Of a stretch of DNA of 64,000 bases, positions 7,115-17,065 are shown piece by piece. The stretch lies in NCBI RefSeq assembly GCF_021531255.1, contig NZ_JAFBIO010000001.1, positions 310,001-374,000 of the forward strand. The letters are read 5' to 3'. The stretch is from Allofournierella massiliensis (GTDB lineage Bacteria; Bacillota; Clostridia; Oscillospirales; Ruminococcaceae). Each line of letters begins with the position of its first letter. The stretch's first letter is position 1. The position numbers and the translations under genes are program-made. Under the pieces are notes generated by a model. The model was not told where the DNA came from. It did no database searches and saw only the letters and a program-made list of their open reading frames with translations.

Positions 7115-7801
7115 TCAGGGAATCACAAAGCGATAGCCCAGCCCACGTACGGTTTGGATATATACCGGATGGGAAGGATCATCTTCGATTTTTGCCCGGA
7201 TCCGGTTGATGTACACCATGATGGCATTTTCGTCAATAATGGAAGAACCCCACACCAGGTCATAGATCATGTCCTTGGAGAAGATGTGGTTGACATTGTC
7301 CATGAATAATTTGACGATGGCGTTTTCTTTGGAAGAGAGAGGAATCTCCTGGCCGTTTTTATAAAACCGAAGGGTACTGGTGTTGTACTGGAAAGGCCCT
7401 GCACAGAGCAGGTTATCAGCACCCGGAAGATTGCCCCGGCTTCGGCGGATCAGCGCCTTGGCTTTTGCGGCCAAGGTGACCGGGTTGAAGGGTTTGGTGA
7501 TATAATCGTCCGCCCCGATATCCAGGCCATAGAGGGTGTCATAGTCCTCTTTTCTTCCGCTGACCAGAATAATGGGGATTTTGAAGCCCCGATTCCGAAG
7601 CTGCTGGACCACCTGGAATCCGTCCAGGCCGGCCAGATTGATATCCAACAGGAGAAGATCATAATTCTTTTCTCCTACCATTTTCAGGCATTCTTCTCCG
7701 GTGGAAGCCGTATCCGCCAAAAGCCCGTTGCCCTGGATCACTTTGTATAGCATGGAGAGAACTGCCTGGTCGTCATCCACAATCAGTACCGAATCCGCCA
7801 T
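7115..7801 (-). CDS. OmpR/PhoB-family response regulator
   Basis: The 228-residue protein has a receiver domain (acidic VDDDQ near the N-terminus, phospho-acceptor aspartate in LLLLDINLAGLDGF at about 53, conserved lysine in YITKPFNP). A winged-helix DNA-binding domain follows, ending IQTVRGLGYRFVIP. It should bind DNA after phosphorylation by a sensor kinase. No intact kinase gene is adjacent: the divergent neighbour at 7891 is a broken sensor fragment with no kinase domain, so this regulator is an orphan here. The ATG has an AAAGGGGGA ribosome-binding site. Target genes cannot be told from sequence; the nearby CDF metal transporter is a possibility only. Confidence 0.9.
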   Translation of the reverse strand: MADSVLIVDDDQAVLSMLYKVIQGNGLLADTASTGEECLKMVGEKNYDLLLLDINLAGLDGFQVVQQLRNRGFKIPIILVSGRKEDYDTLYGLDIGADDYITKPFNPVTLAAKAKALIRRSRGNLPGADNLLCAGPFQYNTSTLRFYKNGQEIPLSSKENAIVKLFMDNVNHIFSKDMIYDLVWGSSIIDENAIMVYINRIRAKIEDDPSHPVYIQTVRGLGYRFVIP

Positions 7802-7847
7802 AACCGTTCCCCCTTTACATTGTGCGCTTGTTTCGATAACGTACCAT

Positions 7848-7877
7848 AGTGTAAGAGAAAATTCACAGATTTGGCAA
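7848..7877 (-). promoter_or_regulatory. probable promoter of the response regulator
   Basis: On the minus strand TTGCCA (plus 7872-7877) and TACACT (plus 7848-7853) are separated by 18 bases. The -35 box overlaps the ribosome-binding site of the divergent sensor fragment. Confidence 0.5.
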
Positions 7878-7890
7878 GGGGGGATTTTCC

Positions 7891-8672
7891 TTGAATAGGA
7901 AAAAAGGAAGAAAGCGGCTGTTTTGGTGCGCCGTGGCCCTGATACCGATGCTGATGCTGGCAGGCATTTTTATGACCTTTCAGGTGTTTGGCAGATATGA
8001 GAAGATTATCATCCAAAACGAGGATCGGCAGCTTTTGGGTCTGGCCGCTTCGGTGGACCGGAGCATTGACAGTTACCTGTATGAATTTTCCAGAGATCTG
8101 GATCATGTGGTAAGTCAGGATGGCTTGACTCAGACAGAAGAGGGCGACTCCCTCATCCGTTATCAGGACGAAAATCTCCTGATGGGCAACCCGCTTACCT
8201 GGGATGTGGTTTGCGTAAAGGAGGATACAGTCCTTTACTCGGCCCAGGGCCAAACAGGGTGTCGATTCCTGGAAAAATCGCGCTGGATGAAAACACCTGG
8301 GCCGTGCCCTGCCTGGATGAGCAGGAGGAATGCTATCTGGCGATCCTGAAGGGCGGGGAAGATGGCTCCGATTTCGGTGTGCTGATCCGTCTGGAAGAGC
8401 TGTATCAGGCGGTTGCCGGCAACCTGATTGCGGGCACGCAGGACCAGATCTTTTTGATGGATACCCGGGGGCAGGTGTTTATCCGCCAGGAGGGAGAAGA
8501 GATCCGGGCGGGAATCCTCCCGGAACAAGAGACTGGCTCCCGGCGGGCAGAGGATATGCTGATCGCGGAGGCCCACCGGATCTCCCGGGAGATTCGCGGC
8601 GCAGTGGAAGCCCGGGTGCCGGAAGTGAAACACTGTCTGGTTCATGTGAACCCGGCCAAGAGCTGCGGCTGA
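7891..8672 (+). pseudogene. broken membrane sensor fragment ending in a cation-diffusion-facilitator C-terminal tail
   Basis: From TTG 7891 (AAGGGGGG ribosome-binding site) the frame encodes a membrane anchor (about residues 9-30) and the first part of an extracellular Cache-like sensory domain, ending in other-frame nonsense at 8349. The domain continues (VSIPGKIALDENTWAVPCL onward) in a second frame that reaches 8672, so a one-base loss near 8250-8265 splits it. The last 40 residues (AEAHRISREI ... LVHVNP) do not look like a kinase or cyclase. They resemble the cytoplasmic C-terminal domain of CDF metal transporters. The remnant thus seems to be a deletion chimera between a sensor gene and a second CDF gene, later frameshifted. 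Confidence 0.6.
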
Positions 8673-8676
8673 AGAT

Positions 8677-8715
8677 AAAAAAGCAGAGCCGCTTTGGCGA
8701 GCGGCTCTGCTTTTT
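8677..8715. terminator. bidirectional terminator between the sensor fragment and the CDF gene
   Basis: AAAAAGCAGAGCCGCT pairs perfectly with AGCGGCTCTGCTTTTT around a six-base loop, with T runs on either strand. Confidence 0.9.
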
Positions 8716-8734
8716 ATAAAGTTGAGAAAAAAGT

Positions 8735-9682
8735 TTATTCCATGTAGGGCTCGATGTGGATCACCACGTCATAGGTGTGCTCCACAGAAGCGAAGAGGGC
8801 GCGCTTTACAGCGGCAGCCACGTCGTGGCCCTGGGTGATGGTGAGGGTGGGATCCACCATCACGATCATATCGATCATGATGTAGGGGCCCTGCTGCTTG
8901 GCACGGATGTTCTGGACAGCCTTGACGCCTTCCACAGCGGAGCTGGTCTCCTCGATCTTCTTCAGAACTTCCGCATCGCAGGAGGCGGACATGATCTGGT
9001 TCAGGCCGTCTTTGGCAATATCCAGAGCCATGTGCATGATGAAGAAGGAAACCACAATGCCGCCCACGGGGTCCAGCACGGGGAAGCCCAGCAGAGCGCC
9101 GCCGATGCCGATCACGGTGCCGATGGAGGAGTACACGTCAGAGCGATGGTCCCAGGCATTGGCAATCAGGGAGGGGCTGTTGATGCGCTTGCCCACCTTG
9201 TAGGTGGCACGGAACATCCATTCCTTGGTGGCGATGGAAACAACAGCGGCGATGAAGGCGATCACGCCGGGAGCCTCGATGGCCTCACCGTGAACAAAGT
9301 GGCCGTAAATGGTCTGGCAGCCGGTGGAGAGGATGCCCAGGCCGGCGATGAACAGAACCACGGCGCAGATCATGGTGGAAACGATCTCGGCGCCGCCGTG
9401 GCCGTAGGGATGACGCTCGTCACGGGGCTTTTCGGCAATCTTCATGCTGGCGAACACCACGCCGGAAGCGATGATGTCGGAAGCAGAGTGGGTAGCGTCG
9501 GCCACCATGGCGGTGCTGTGGCCCAGAATGCCGGCCACATACTTGAAAACGGTCAGAAAAAGGTTGCCGGCCACACCAATGATGGCCCAGCGCTGGCCGG
9601 TCTTAAAGTTGTCGGCCAGGATCTTCTGCTGCTCCTGCTGATCGGGGGTGAGCACGGGGGTGCTGTTTTGCGTTTCTTGCAC
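8735..9682 (-). CDS. cation diffusion facilitator (CDF) metal exporter
   Basis: A 315-residue protein with six hydrophobic segments. It has the HSTAMVADATHSASD metal-binding motif in the second helix, the RHPYGHGGAE loop after helix three, WDHRSDVYSS in helix five, and a C-terminal cytoplasmic ferredoxin-like domain ending VVIHIEPYME. Members export Zn, Co, Ni, Mn or Fe in exchange for protons; the metal here is not clear. An upstream in-frame start at 9742 is disfavoured, because GGAGG (plus 9692-9696) sits eight bases before the GTG at 9682. The long structured leader suggests RNA-level control. Confidence 0.9.
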   Translation of the reverse strand: MQETQNSTPVLTPDQQEQQKILADNFKTGQRWAIIGVAGNLFLTVFKYVAGILGHSTAMVADATHSASDIIASGVVFASMKIAEKPRDERHPYGHGGAEIVSTMICAVVLFIAGLGILSTGCQTIYGHFVHGEAIEAPGVIAFIAAVVSIATKEWMFRATYKVGKRINSPSLIANAWDHRSDVYSSIGTVIGIGGALLGFPVLDPVGGIVVSFFIMHMALDIAKDGLNQIMSASCDAEVLKKIEETSSAVEGVKAVQNIRAKQQGPYIMIDMIVMVDPTLTITQGHDVAAAVKRALFASVEHTYDVVIHIEPYME

Positions 9683-9926
9683 GAATAAAACCTCCAGTAA
9701 AAATAAAATAGAAAAAAGAGACAAGAGACTTCTCAAAGGCAAGCGGCTCTATGGCGGATGCGCCATGGGGCCGCTTGTCGTTTGCTTCAGAAACAGCGGA
9801 ACCCCTGTGGCGGGAAATACTTGCCAAAATTTTCTCAAATATGCGATTTTAAAGAACCAAGTTGCAACCAAGAAACTTTAAAATGCCATTTCGAGAAAGT
9901 GAGATGCTGCCGGAATGTGTCTCTAC
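9683..9926 (-). promoter_or_regulatory. long structured leader of the CDF gene, riboswitch candidate
   Basis: The transcript would have about 245 untranslated bases. Its most visible element is a two-tier hairpin (GACAAGCGGC/GCCGCTTGCC outside, CATGGCG/CGCCATA inside, plus 9738-9779) followed by a T-rich tract before the ribosome-binding site. Leaders of clostridial CDF genes can carry Ni/Co-sensing riboswitches. I cannot match that consensus from memory, so the assignment is only a suggestion. Confidence 0.4.
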
Positions 9927-9932
9927 TGTCAT

Positions 9933-9961
9933 AGTATAAACATATGTTAAGAAAAATGCAA
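9933..9961 (-). promoter_or_regulatory. promoter of the CDF gene
   Basis: On the minus strand TTGCAT (plus 9956-9961) and TATACT (plus 9933-9938) are 17 bases apart. Confidence 0.65.
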
Positions 9962-10285
9962 TCGTTAAAACGATAAAAGTTTGAAAAATGTCCCTTTCGG
10001 GCCTTTGTCTGAGCAAAAAGTGAAAATATTGCGCTTTTATGAAGGCAAGTTAGTCTGAGCTATCTCAAAAATGAGAAAGTTAGTTAAAACAAACGTTTTA
10101 AAATCTGAGGCGGATAGAGATAACTAACCAGCCGGGCGGACTCGTTTTTGAGAATAGCCCCTAAAATATTGAGAAAGAAAGCCCCTGAAAAGCCCGAGAA
10201 AGTGGGGGCTGGCTGTGTTTTGGCTGCAAGGTCAGAGGCAAAACGGCAAAAGCGCAGGAAAAGGCGGGAGCGGAAGGAACTTCCC
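9962..10285. other. AT-rich gene-free stretch with hairpins and repeated GAGAAAG
   Basis: No coding sequence is evident. A nested inverted repeat sits at 10079-10128 (GTTAGTT ... AACTAAC flanking TTAAAAC-AAAC-GTTTTAA). GAGAAAG occurs at about 10070, 10170 and 10195, and once more at about 9894. An AGCCCC...GGGGCT hairpin lies at about 10180-10207. Base composition is clearly more AT-rich than the flanking genes. Function is unknown; it may be a degenerated insertion or a small-RNA locus. Confidence 0.5.
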
Positions 10286-10314
10286 TTGTGAAATCCGGGA
10301 TTTTGACATATAAT
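10286..10314 (+). promoter_or_regulatory. promoter of uvrBA
   Basis: TTGTGA (10286-10291), a 17-base spacer and TATAAT (10309-10314). No obvious LexA box is seen beside it. Confidence 0.65.
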
Positions 10315-10384
10315 CTATATACATATGTTCAGGGCCGGCCCCCGGGCCATGCCTGCCGTTCAACCAGGGGAAAAGGAGTTTGTT

Positions 10385-12433
10385 TTGCAGAGCGAGATGA
10401 ATCAGGTTTTTAAACTGCACGCGCCCTATCAGCCCACCGGCGACCAGCCCCAGGCTATCGCCAAGCTGACCGAAGGGGTGCTGCGGGGAGATAAATTCCA
10501 GACCCTTCTGGGCGTGACCGGAAGCGGCAAGACCTTCACCATGGCCAATATCATTGCCAACCTGAACCGGCCCACCCTGGTGCTGGCCCATAACAAAACA
10601 TTGGCAGCCCAGCTGTGCACCGAATTCCGGGAATTCTTCCCGGAAAACGCGGTGGAGTATTTTGTTTCCTACTATGATTATTATCAGCCCGAGGCCTATA
10701 TCCCTTCCACAGATACCTATATAGAAAAGGACAGCGCCATCAACGATGAGATCGACCGGCTGCGCCATTCGGCCACGGCGGCCCTTTCCGAGCGGCGGGA
10801 TGTGATCATCGTGGCCAGTGTTTCCTGCATCTACAGCCTGGGTGACCCCATCGATTACCGCAGCATGGTGATCAGCCTGCGCCCGGGCATGGAGATGAGC
10901 CGGGAGCAGCTCTGCCGCCGATTGGTGGACCTGCAGTACGAGCGGAACGATGTGAACTTTGTCCGCAACAAATTCCGGGTACACGGGGATATTGTGGATA
11001 TCAACCTGGCCTATATGAGCGATACTGCCATCCGGGTGGAGTTTTTCGGCGATGAGGTGGATCGGATCAGCGAGATGAATCCCCTCACCGGCGAGAGGAA
11101 AAACGTGGTGCGCCATGTGGCCATCTTCCCGGCCAGCCACTATATCGTCTCCCCCGAGAAGATGAAGGTGGGCCTGAAAAAGATCCAGGCAGAGATGGAC
11201 GAGCAGGTGCAGAAATTCCAGAGCAAGGGCAAGCTGATCGAGGCCCAGCGCATCGCCCAGCGCACCAATTATGATATGGAAATGCTGTCGGAAGTGGGGA
11301 TGTGCAAGGGCATCGAGAACTATTCGGCGGTGCTTTCCGGCCGCGCCCCCGGCTCCACACCCACCACTCTGCTGGACTATTTCCCCGAGGATTACCTTTT
11401 GTTCACAGACGAAAGCCATGTGATGCTGCCCCAGCTGCGGGCCATGTACGGCGGCGACTATGCCCGGAAAAAGACCCTGGTGGAGTACGGTTTCCGGCTG
11501 CCCTCCGCCTTTGACAACCGTCCCCTGAAATTTGAGGAAATTGAGGAAAAGTTCAATCAGGTCATCTTTACCAGTGCCACCCCCGGCGAATATGAGCGGC
11601 AGCACAGCACCCAGATCGCGGAACAGGTGATCCGCCCCACCGGCCTGCTGGATCCCCTCATCGTGGTAAAGCCGGTGGAAGGCCAGATCGAGGATCTGCT
11701 GGGGGAGATCACCCAGCGCACCGAGAAAAACGAGCGGGTGCTGGTGACCACCCTTACCAAAAAGATGGCGGAGGACCTCACCGATTACCTCACCGAGCAT
11801 GGGGTGAAGGTGAAGTATATGCACCACGAGGTGGATACCTTCGAGCGGATGGAGATCATACGGGATCTGCGCCTGGGCGATATTGAGGTGGTGGTGGGCA
11901 TCAACCTGCTGCGGGAGGGCCTGGACCTGCCCGAGGTGTCCCTGGTAGCCATCCTGGATGCAGACAAGGAGGGCTTCCTTCGCAGTGAGACCAGCCTGAT
12001 CCAGACCATCGGCCGGGCGGCCCGAAACGCCAACGGCCAGGTGATCATGTATGCCGACGAGGTGACCCCCAGCATGGAGCGGGCCATCCTGGAGACCGAG
12101 CGGCGCCGCCAGATCCAGACCGCCTACAATGAGGCCCACGGCATCGTGCCCAAAACGGTGGTCAAGGGCATCCGGGAGAGCATCGAGATCAGTGACCAGG
12201 AGGAGAACCAGCGGCTCAAGGGCCGCCGCCGGCTGAGCAAGGCCGAGCGGGAACAGATGATCACCCGCCTGACCCGGGAGATGAAAGAGGCCGCCAAGCT
12301 GCTGGAATTTGAACATGCGGCCTTCCTGCGGGATCAGATCGACCGGCTGCGCAAAGGGGAAAACCCGCTGGAAGAAAAGGAGAAAGCCCCGGCAGCCCGT
12401 TCCGGCCGGGGAAGAAGAGGCAAACGCGGCTGA
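10385..12433 (+). CDS. uvrB: UvrABC excinuclease subunit B
   Basis: The 682-residue DNA helicase-like subunit verifies damage in nucleotide excision repair and hands it to UvrC. Visible motifs are Walker A GVTGSGKT (about 43-50), the beta-hairpin [17 protein letters not shown] used for strand clamping, helicase motifs [10 protein letters not shown] and [11 protein letters not shown], and a C-terminal UVR domain ([20 protein letters not shown]) that docks with UvrC. Upstream in-frame codons from 10325 lack a ribosome-binding site. AAAAGGAG at 10371-10378 points to TTG 10385, with ATG 10397 as the alternative. It is followed 33 bases later by uvrA, so the two form an operon. Confidence 0.96.
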   Translation: MQSEMNQVFKLHAPYQPTGDQPQAIAKLTEGVLRGDKFQTLLGVTGSGKTFTMANIIANLNRPTLVLAHNKTLAAQLCTEFREFFPENAVEYFVSYYDYYQPEAYIPSTDTYIEKDSAINDEIDRLRHSATAALSERRDVIIVASVSCIYSLGDPIDYRSMVISLRPGMEMSREQLCRRLVDLQYERNDVNFVRNKFRVHGDIVDINLAYMSDTAIRVEFFGDEVDRISEMNPLTGERKNVVRHVAIFPASHYIVSPEKMKVGLKKIQAEMDEQVQKFQSKGKLIEAQRIAQRTNYDMEMLSEVGMCKGIENYSAVLSGRAPGSTPTTLLDYFPEDYLLFTDESHVMLPQLRAMYGGDYARKKTLVEYGFRLPSAFDNRPLKFEEIEEKFNQVIFTSATPGEYERQHSTQIAEQVIRPTGLLDPLIVVKPVEGQIEDLLGEITQRTEKNERVLVTTLTKKMAEDLTDYLTEHGVKVKYMHHEVDTFERMEIIRDLRLGDIEVVVGINLLREGLDLPEVSLVAILDADKEGFLRSETSLIQTIGRAARNANGQVIMYADEVTPSMERAILETERRRQIQTAYNEAHGIVPKTVVKGIRESIEISDQEENQRLKGRRRLSKAEREQMITRLTREMKEAAKLLEFEHAAFLRDQIDRLRKGENPLEEKEKAPAARSGRGRRGKRG

Positions 12434-12466
12434 AGCGAAAACACGGTATAAAGGGGATTACGCATT

Positions 12467-15361
12467 TTGGAAAACGATAAAATTGTCATTCACGGTGCCC
12501 GTGAGCACAATCTGAAGAATATTGACCTGACCCTGCCCCGGAACAAGCTGATTGTGATGACCGGCCTTTCCGGCAGCGGTAAATCCAGCCTGGCCTTCGA
12601 TACCATCTATGCGGATGGCCAGCGCCGGTATATGGAAAGCCTTTCCAGCTATGCCCGGATGTTCCTGGGCCAGATGGAAAAGCCGGATGTGGATGAGATC
12701 ACCGGCCTGTCGCCGGCCATCAGCATCGACCAGAAGACCACCAGCCACAACCCCCGTTCCACTGTGGGTACCGTCACCGAGATCTACGACTATCTGCGTT
12801 TGATGTATGCCCGCATCGGCATCCCTCATTGCCCGGTCTGCGGGCGGGTGATCAGCCAGCAGACGGTGGACGAGATGGTGGATGAGGTGCTCAAGCGGCC
12901 GACGGACACCCGGTTCATGGTGCTGGCCCCGGTGGTGCGGGGTCGCAAAGGCACCCAGCAGAAGGAACTGGAAGCTGCCCGCCGGGCCGGCTATGTGCGT
13001 GTGCGGATCGACGGGAATCTCTACGACCTGGACGAGGACATCACCCTGGAAAAGAACAAAAAACATACGGTGGAGATCGTGGTGGATCGGCTGACCGTGA
13101 AAGGGGAGGAGACCCGTACCCGACTGGCCGACAGCCTGGAGACTGCCCTGGCCCTCACCGGCGGCCTGGTAAATGTGGACTGGATGGACGGGGAGGTGAC
13201 CCAGTTCAGCCAGAGTTATGCCTGCCCGGAACACGGTGTTTCGGTGGAGGAACTGAGCCCCCGGATGTTCAGCTTCAACAACCCCTTTGGCGCCTGTGAG
13301 ACCTGCACTGGCCTGGGTACCTTTATGAAGGTGAACCCGGACCTGATCATGCCCAACAAAAAGCTCTCCATCCGGCAGGGAGCCATCAAGGCTAGCGGCT
13401 GGTATTATGCGGAGGGGTCTATCTCCGAAATGTACTATCTGGGGCTTGGCAAGCGATACGGCTTTACACTGGATACCCCCATCTGCGAGATGAGCAAGGA
13501 GGCCGTTCACGCCCTTTTGTACGGCACCAATGGGGAACGGATCGAAATGCACCGGGAAAACGAGTTCGGCAGCGGGCGGTATCTCAATGAATTTGAGGGA
13601 ATTGTCACCAATCTGGAACGGCGCTTCCGGGAAACCAACAGTGAGTGGATGAAGGAAGAGATCGCCACCGTGATGGATGGCGTGGAATGCCCCGACTGCC
13701 ACGGTAAGCGCCTCAAACCCACCAGTCTGGCCGTGACGGTGGGCGGCATCAATATCAGCGACTTCTGCGCCATGAGCGTGCGGGAAGAATTGGAATTTCT
13801 CAATCGCCTGGAACTGACCCCCCAGGAACACCGGATCGGCGACGGCATCCTGAAAGAAGTGCGGGAGCGGCTGAACTTCCTCCAGAGCGTGGGGCTGGAT
13901 TATCTGACCCTCAGCCGGGGCGCTTCCAGCCTTTCCGGCGGCGAAAGCCAGCGGATCCGGCTGGCCACCCAGATCGGCAGCGCCCTCACCGGGGTGCTGT
14001 ATGTGCTGGACGAGCCCAGCATCGGCTTGCACCAGCGGGATAACGACAAGCTGATCGCTACCCTCAAGCATCTGCGGGATATGGGGAACACCCTGATCGT
14101 GGTGGAACACGATGAGGATACCATGCGCCAGGCGGATTTTCTGGTGGATATCGGCCCGGGGGCCGGCGTCCACGGGGGCGAGGTGGTAGCCGCCGGCAGT
14201 GTGGAGGACGTTTGCAAGGTAGAGCGGAGTATCACCGGAGATTATCTTTCCGGCCGCAAAAAAATCGAGGTACCCCAGCACCGCCGGGAAGGCAATGGGA
14301 AGAGCCTGAAGATTCTGGATGCCTGCGAAAACAACCTGAAGCATGTGAATGTGGAAATTCCCCTGGGCAAGATGACCGTGGTCACCGGTGTGTCCGGTTC
14401 GGGTAAATCCACCCTGATCAATGAGATCTTGTATAAACGGCTGGCGGCAGACCTGAACGGAGCCAAGCGGCGGCCGGGCAAGCATAAGGACATCGAGGGG
14501 CTGGAATATGTGGATAAGGTGATCGGCATTGACCAGTCGCCCATCGGCCGCACCCCCCGTTCCAACCCGGCCACCTATACCGGCGTCTTTACCGATATCC
14601 GGAGTGTTTTTGCCCAGACCCAGGAAGCCAAGATGCGGGGCTACGGGCCGGGACGGTTCAGCTTTAATGTGAAGGGCGGCCGGTGTGAGGCTTGCGAGGG
14701 CGACGGCATCATCCAGATCGAGATGCATTTCTTGCCGGATATCTTTGTGCCCTGTGAGGTGTGCAAGGGAGCCCGCTACAACCGGGAGACCCTGGAAGTG
14801 CACTACAAGGGCAAGACCATCGCCGATGTGCTGCACATGACGGTGGAGGAGGCCTGCACCTTCTTTGCCAACAACCCCAAGATTCACCGCAAACTCCAGA
14901 CCTTGCTGGATGTGGGCCTGGGGTATATCGAGCTGGGGCAGAGCGCCACCACCCTTTCCGGCGGCGAAGCCCAGCGGGTAAAGCTGGCGCTGGAATTGGC
15001 AAAACGGGAGACCGGCCAGACCGTCTATATTCTGGACGAGCCTACCACCGGCCTGCATGTGGCCGATGTGCACCGGCTGGTGCAGGTATTGGATAAGCTG
15101 GTGGATGCGGGCAACACCGTAGTGATCATCGAGCACAACCTGGATGTGATCAAGCGGGCGGACCATATCATCGACCTGGGCCCGGAGGGGGGCGCCGCCG
15201 GCGGCCAGATCGTAGCCCAGGGCACCCCGGAAGAGGTGGCCCAGGTATCCGGGAGCTATACCGGCCAGTATCTCAAGCGGGTTCTGGGGCCGGGCGCAGC
15301 CCCTGCCCAAAAAACCGCCAAGGCCGGCGGAAAGAAAAAGGCCGGCAAAGAGAAAGGTTGA
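12467..15361 (+). CDS. uvrA: UvrABC excinuclease subunit A
   Basis: This 964-residue ABC-type ATPase finds bulky DNA lesions and loads UvrB. It has two nucleotide-binding units: Walker [10 protein letters not shown] (about 33-41) with LSGGESQR, and GVSGSGKST (about 640) with LSGGEAQR. It also has the DNA-contacting zinc modules (CPVC with later cysteines; CEAC ... CEVC). Length and order are standard. The start is TTG 12467 behind AAGGGGA at normal spacing. The C-terminus ends in a lysine/glycine-rich tail. It is co-transcribed with uvrB; the promoter of miaB overlaps its stop codon. Confidence 0.97.
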   Translation: MENDKIVIHGAREHNLKNIDLTLPRNKLIVMTGLSGSGKSSLAFDTIYADGQRRYMESLSSYARMFLGQMEKPDVDEITGLSPAISIDQKTTSHNPRSTVGTVTEIYDYLRLMYARIGIPHCPVCGRVISQQTVDEMVDEVLKRPTDTRFMVLAPVVRGRKGTQQKELEAARRAGYVRVRIDGNLYDLDEDITLEKNKKHTVEIVVDRLTVKGEETRTRLADSLETALALTGGLVNVDWMDGEVTQFSQSYACPEHGVSVEELSPRMFSFNNPFGACETCTGLGTFMKVNPDLIMPNKKLSIRQGAIKASGWYYAEGSISEMYYLGLGKRYGFTLDTPICEMSKEAVHALLYGTNGERIEMHRENEFGSGRYLNEFEGIVTNLERRFRETNSEWMKEEIATVMDGVECPDCHGKRLKPTSLAVTVGGINISDFCAMSVREELEFLNRLELTPQEHRIGDGILKEVRERLNFLQSVGLDYLTLSRGASSLSGGESQRIRLATQIGSALTGVLYVLDEPSIGLHQRDNDKLIATLKHLRDMGNTLIVVEHDEDTMRQADFLVDIGPGAGVHGGEVVAAGSVEDVCKVERSITGDYLSGRKKIEVPQHRREGNGKSLKILDACENNLKHVNVEIPLGKMTVVTGVSGSGKSTLINEILYKRLAADLNGAKRRPGKHKDIEGLEYVDKVIGIDQSPIGRTPRSNPATYTGVFTDIRSVFAQTQEAKMRGYGPGRFSFNVKGGRCEACEGDGIIQIEMHFLPDIFVPCEVCKGARYNRETLEVHYKGKTIADVLHMTVEEACTFFANNPKIHRKLQTLLDVGLGYIELGQSATTLSGGEAQRVKLALELAKRETGQTVYILDEPTTGLHVADVHRLVQVLDKLVDAGNTVVIIEHNLDVIKRADHIIDLGPEGGAAGGQIVAQGTPEEVAQVSGSYTGQYLKRVLGPGAAPAQKTAKAGGKKKAGKEKG

Positions 15362-15386
15362 ACTCGGGCCCTATTTGTTGTATAGT
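15358..15386 (+). promoter_or_regulatory. promoter of miaB overlapping the uvrA stop
   Basis: TTGAAC (15358-15363) includes the uvrA TGA. After 17 bases comes TATAGT (15381-15386). Confidence 0.7.
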
Positions 15387-15440
15387 ATAAATTGGTTTAT
15401 TCTCGGAAGATACTATATAGCAGGAAACGGAGCCTCTTTT

Positions 15441-16823
15441 ATGGCGAGCATGATCTATCATCACGACGAGCGGGCGGCGCGCTGCATTGCCGAGCATTAC
15501 GAGCAGCCGCCCCTGGCCTATGTGCACAGCTACGGCTGCCAGCAGAATGTGGCCGACGGCGAAAAAATCAAGGGCGTTCTGCTGGATATCGGGTATGGGC
15601 TTTGCGATTCGCCCGAATTGGCAGACCTGATCCTTTTCAATACCTGCGCGGTGCGGGAACACGCTGAACAGCGGGTGTTTGGGAATGTGGGTGCCCTGAA
15701 AAAGTATAAGCAGGCAAAGCCCGGGCTGATCATCGGCCTGTGCGGCTGTATGCCCCAGCAGCCCCAGGTGGTGGACAAGATCCGGGCCAGCTACCCTTAT
15801 GTGGATTTGGTGTTTGGGGTAAACCGGATCGACCTGCTGCCCCAGCTGCTGACCGAAAAGCTGGAGGGCAAAAAGCGGGTGCTGCTGGAGCCCGGCGAGC
15901 GGCCCGAGGTGGTGGAGCAGATCCCCGCCAAGCGGGATTCTTCGTATAGGGCCTGGCTGCCCATCATGAACGGCTGCGATAACTTCTGTTCCTACTGCAT
16001 CGTGCCCTATGTGCGGGGCCGGGAGCACAGCCGCAAGCCCCAGGACATTCTGCAGGAGTTCCGGGGTCTGGTGGAAGCCGGCTACAAGGAGATCACCCTG
16101 CTGGGGCAGAACGTGAATTCCTACGGCAAGGGCTTGGAAGAGGAGTGCGATTTTGCCGACCTCATGAATCTGCTCTGCACCGTGCCGGGGGAATACCACA
16201 TCCGGTTTATGACCAGCCATCCCAAGGACGCGACCCATAAGCTGATCGACACCATCGCCGCCCAGGATCATATCTGCAACCACATCCATCTGCCGGTGCA
16301 GTGCGGTAGCGACCGCCTGCTTAAGAAGATGAATCGGCATTATACCGTGGAAAAATATCTGGGCCTGATCGATTATGCCCGCAAGAAGATCCCGGACGTG
16401 ACCTTCTCCAGCGACATCATCGTGGGCTTTCCGGGGGAGACCGAAGAGGATTTCCAGGGTACGCTGGACCTGATCCGCAAGGTGGAGTATATGCAGCTTT
16501 TCACCTTCATTTACTCCAAGCGGGCCGGCACCCCCGCCGCCCTGCTGCCCGACGAGACCACCCATGAGGAAAAAACCGAGCGGATGGCCCGGCTGCTGGC
16601 GGCACAGGAGGAAATCGCCTTCAAGCTGACGGCCCAGCAGGTAGGCAAGCGGCAGATCGCCCTGGCCGAGGGCCCGGGCCGCAACCCCGGCACCGTGAAT
16701 TTCCGGCTGCGGAACAATCTGGTGGTGGAGATCCCCTGCGGCATGGAATGGGCCGGCAGGGAAGCTATGGTGCTGCCCACCGGGGCCCGGGGCGCCATGC
16801 TTACCGGTGAACTGGCCCTGTAA
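15441..16823 (+). CDS. miaB: tRNA-2-methylthio-N6-dimethylallyladenosine synthase MiaB
   Basis: The 460-residue radical-SAM methylthiotransferase adds the 2-methylthio group to i6A37 of tRNAs reading U-starting codons. It shows the N-terminal MTTase cysteines (SYGCQQN at about 31-36, NTCAVREHAEQ, GLCGCMPQQ), the radical-SAM CDNFCSYCIVPYVRGRE cluster, and a C-terminal TRAM domain. MiaA, which supplies its substrate, is encoded at 22258 in the same region. I chose ATG 15441 because the upstream codons overlap the promoter; its ribosome-binding site (GGAAACGGAG) is weak. Confidence 0.95.
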   Translation: MASMIYHHDERAARCIAEHYEQPPLAYVHSYGCQQNVADGEKIKGVLLDIGYGLCDSPELADLILFNTCAVREHAEQRVFGNVGALKKYKQAKPGLIIGLCGCMPQQPQVVDKIRASYPYVDLVFGVNRIDLLPQLLTEKLEGKKRVLLEPGERPEVVEQIPAKRDSSYRAWLPIMNGCDNFCSYCIVPYVRGREHSRKPQDILQEFRGLVEAGYKEITLLGQNVNSYGKGLEEECDFADLMNLLCTVPGEYHIRFMTSHPKDATHKLIDTIAAQDHICNHIHLPVQCGSDRLLKKMNRHYTVEKYLGLIDYARKKIPDVTFSSDIIVGFPGETEEDFQGTLDLIRKVEYMQLFTFIYSKRAGTPAALLPDETTHEEKTERMARLLAAQEEIAFKLTAQQVGKRQIALAEGPGRNPGTVNFRLRNNLVVEIPCGMEWAGREAMVLPTGARGAMLTGELAL

Positions 16824-16860
16824 TAATCAAAAGGGGAGAAATTCCTGTTTTGAGAGATAT

Positions 16861-16892
16861 CTGTTTCGCAAAAGAAAAGTTTTGCGAAACAG
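16861..16892. repeat. perfect 13-bp palindromic hairpin
   Basis: CTGTTTCGCAAAA (16861-16873) and TTTTGCGAAACAG (16880-16892) surround a six-base loop. There is no T run, so it is not a classical terminator. A similar sequence with core TTTCGCTAAA lies at 52726-52753. Confidence 0.8.
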
Positions 16893-17065
16893 GCCAAAAA
16901 CAGAAAGAAACGAAAAGGGCGGGGCGCCTGCCGCCTGTTTGGGCCGGCCGGGGCTGCACAAGCCCATAATACCTTTATTATAAATAAGGGCCAGGGGCGT
17001 TTTCGCGCTTTTCGTTTTCAGAACAAGTTATATCAATCCCATCAAACAAAAGGAGAAAATGGAAC

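Noticed and set aside
12458-15310. A 950-codon open frame antisense to uvrA, and a 694-codon frame antisense to uvrB (10232-12316)
   Set aside because: Both mirror conserved genes and have the same low-information composition; codon bias of the real strand explains the lack of stops.
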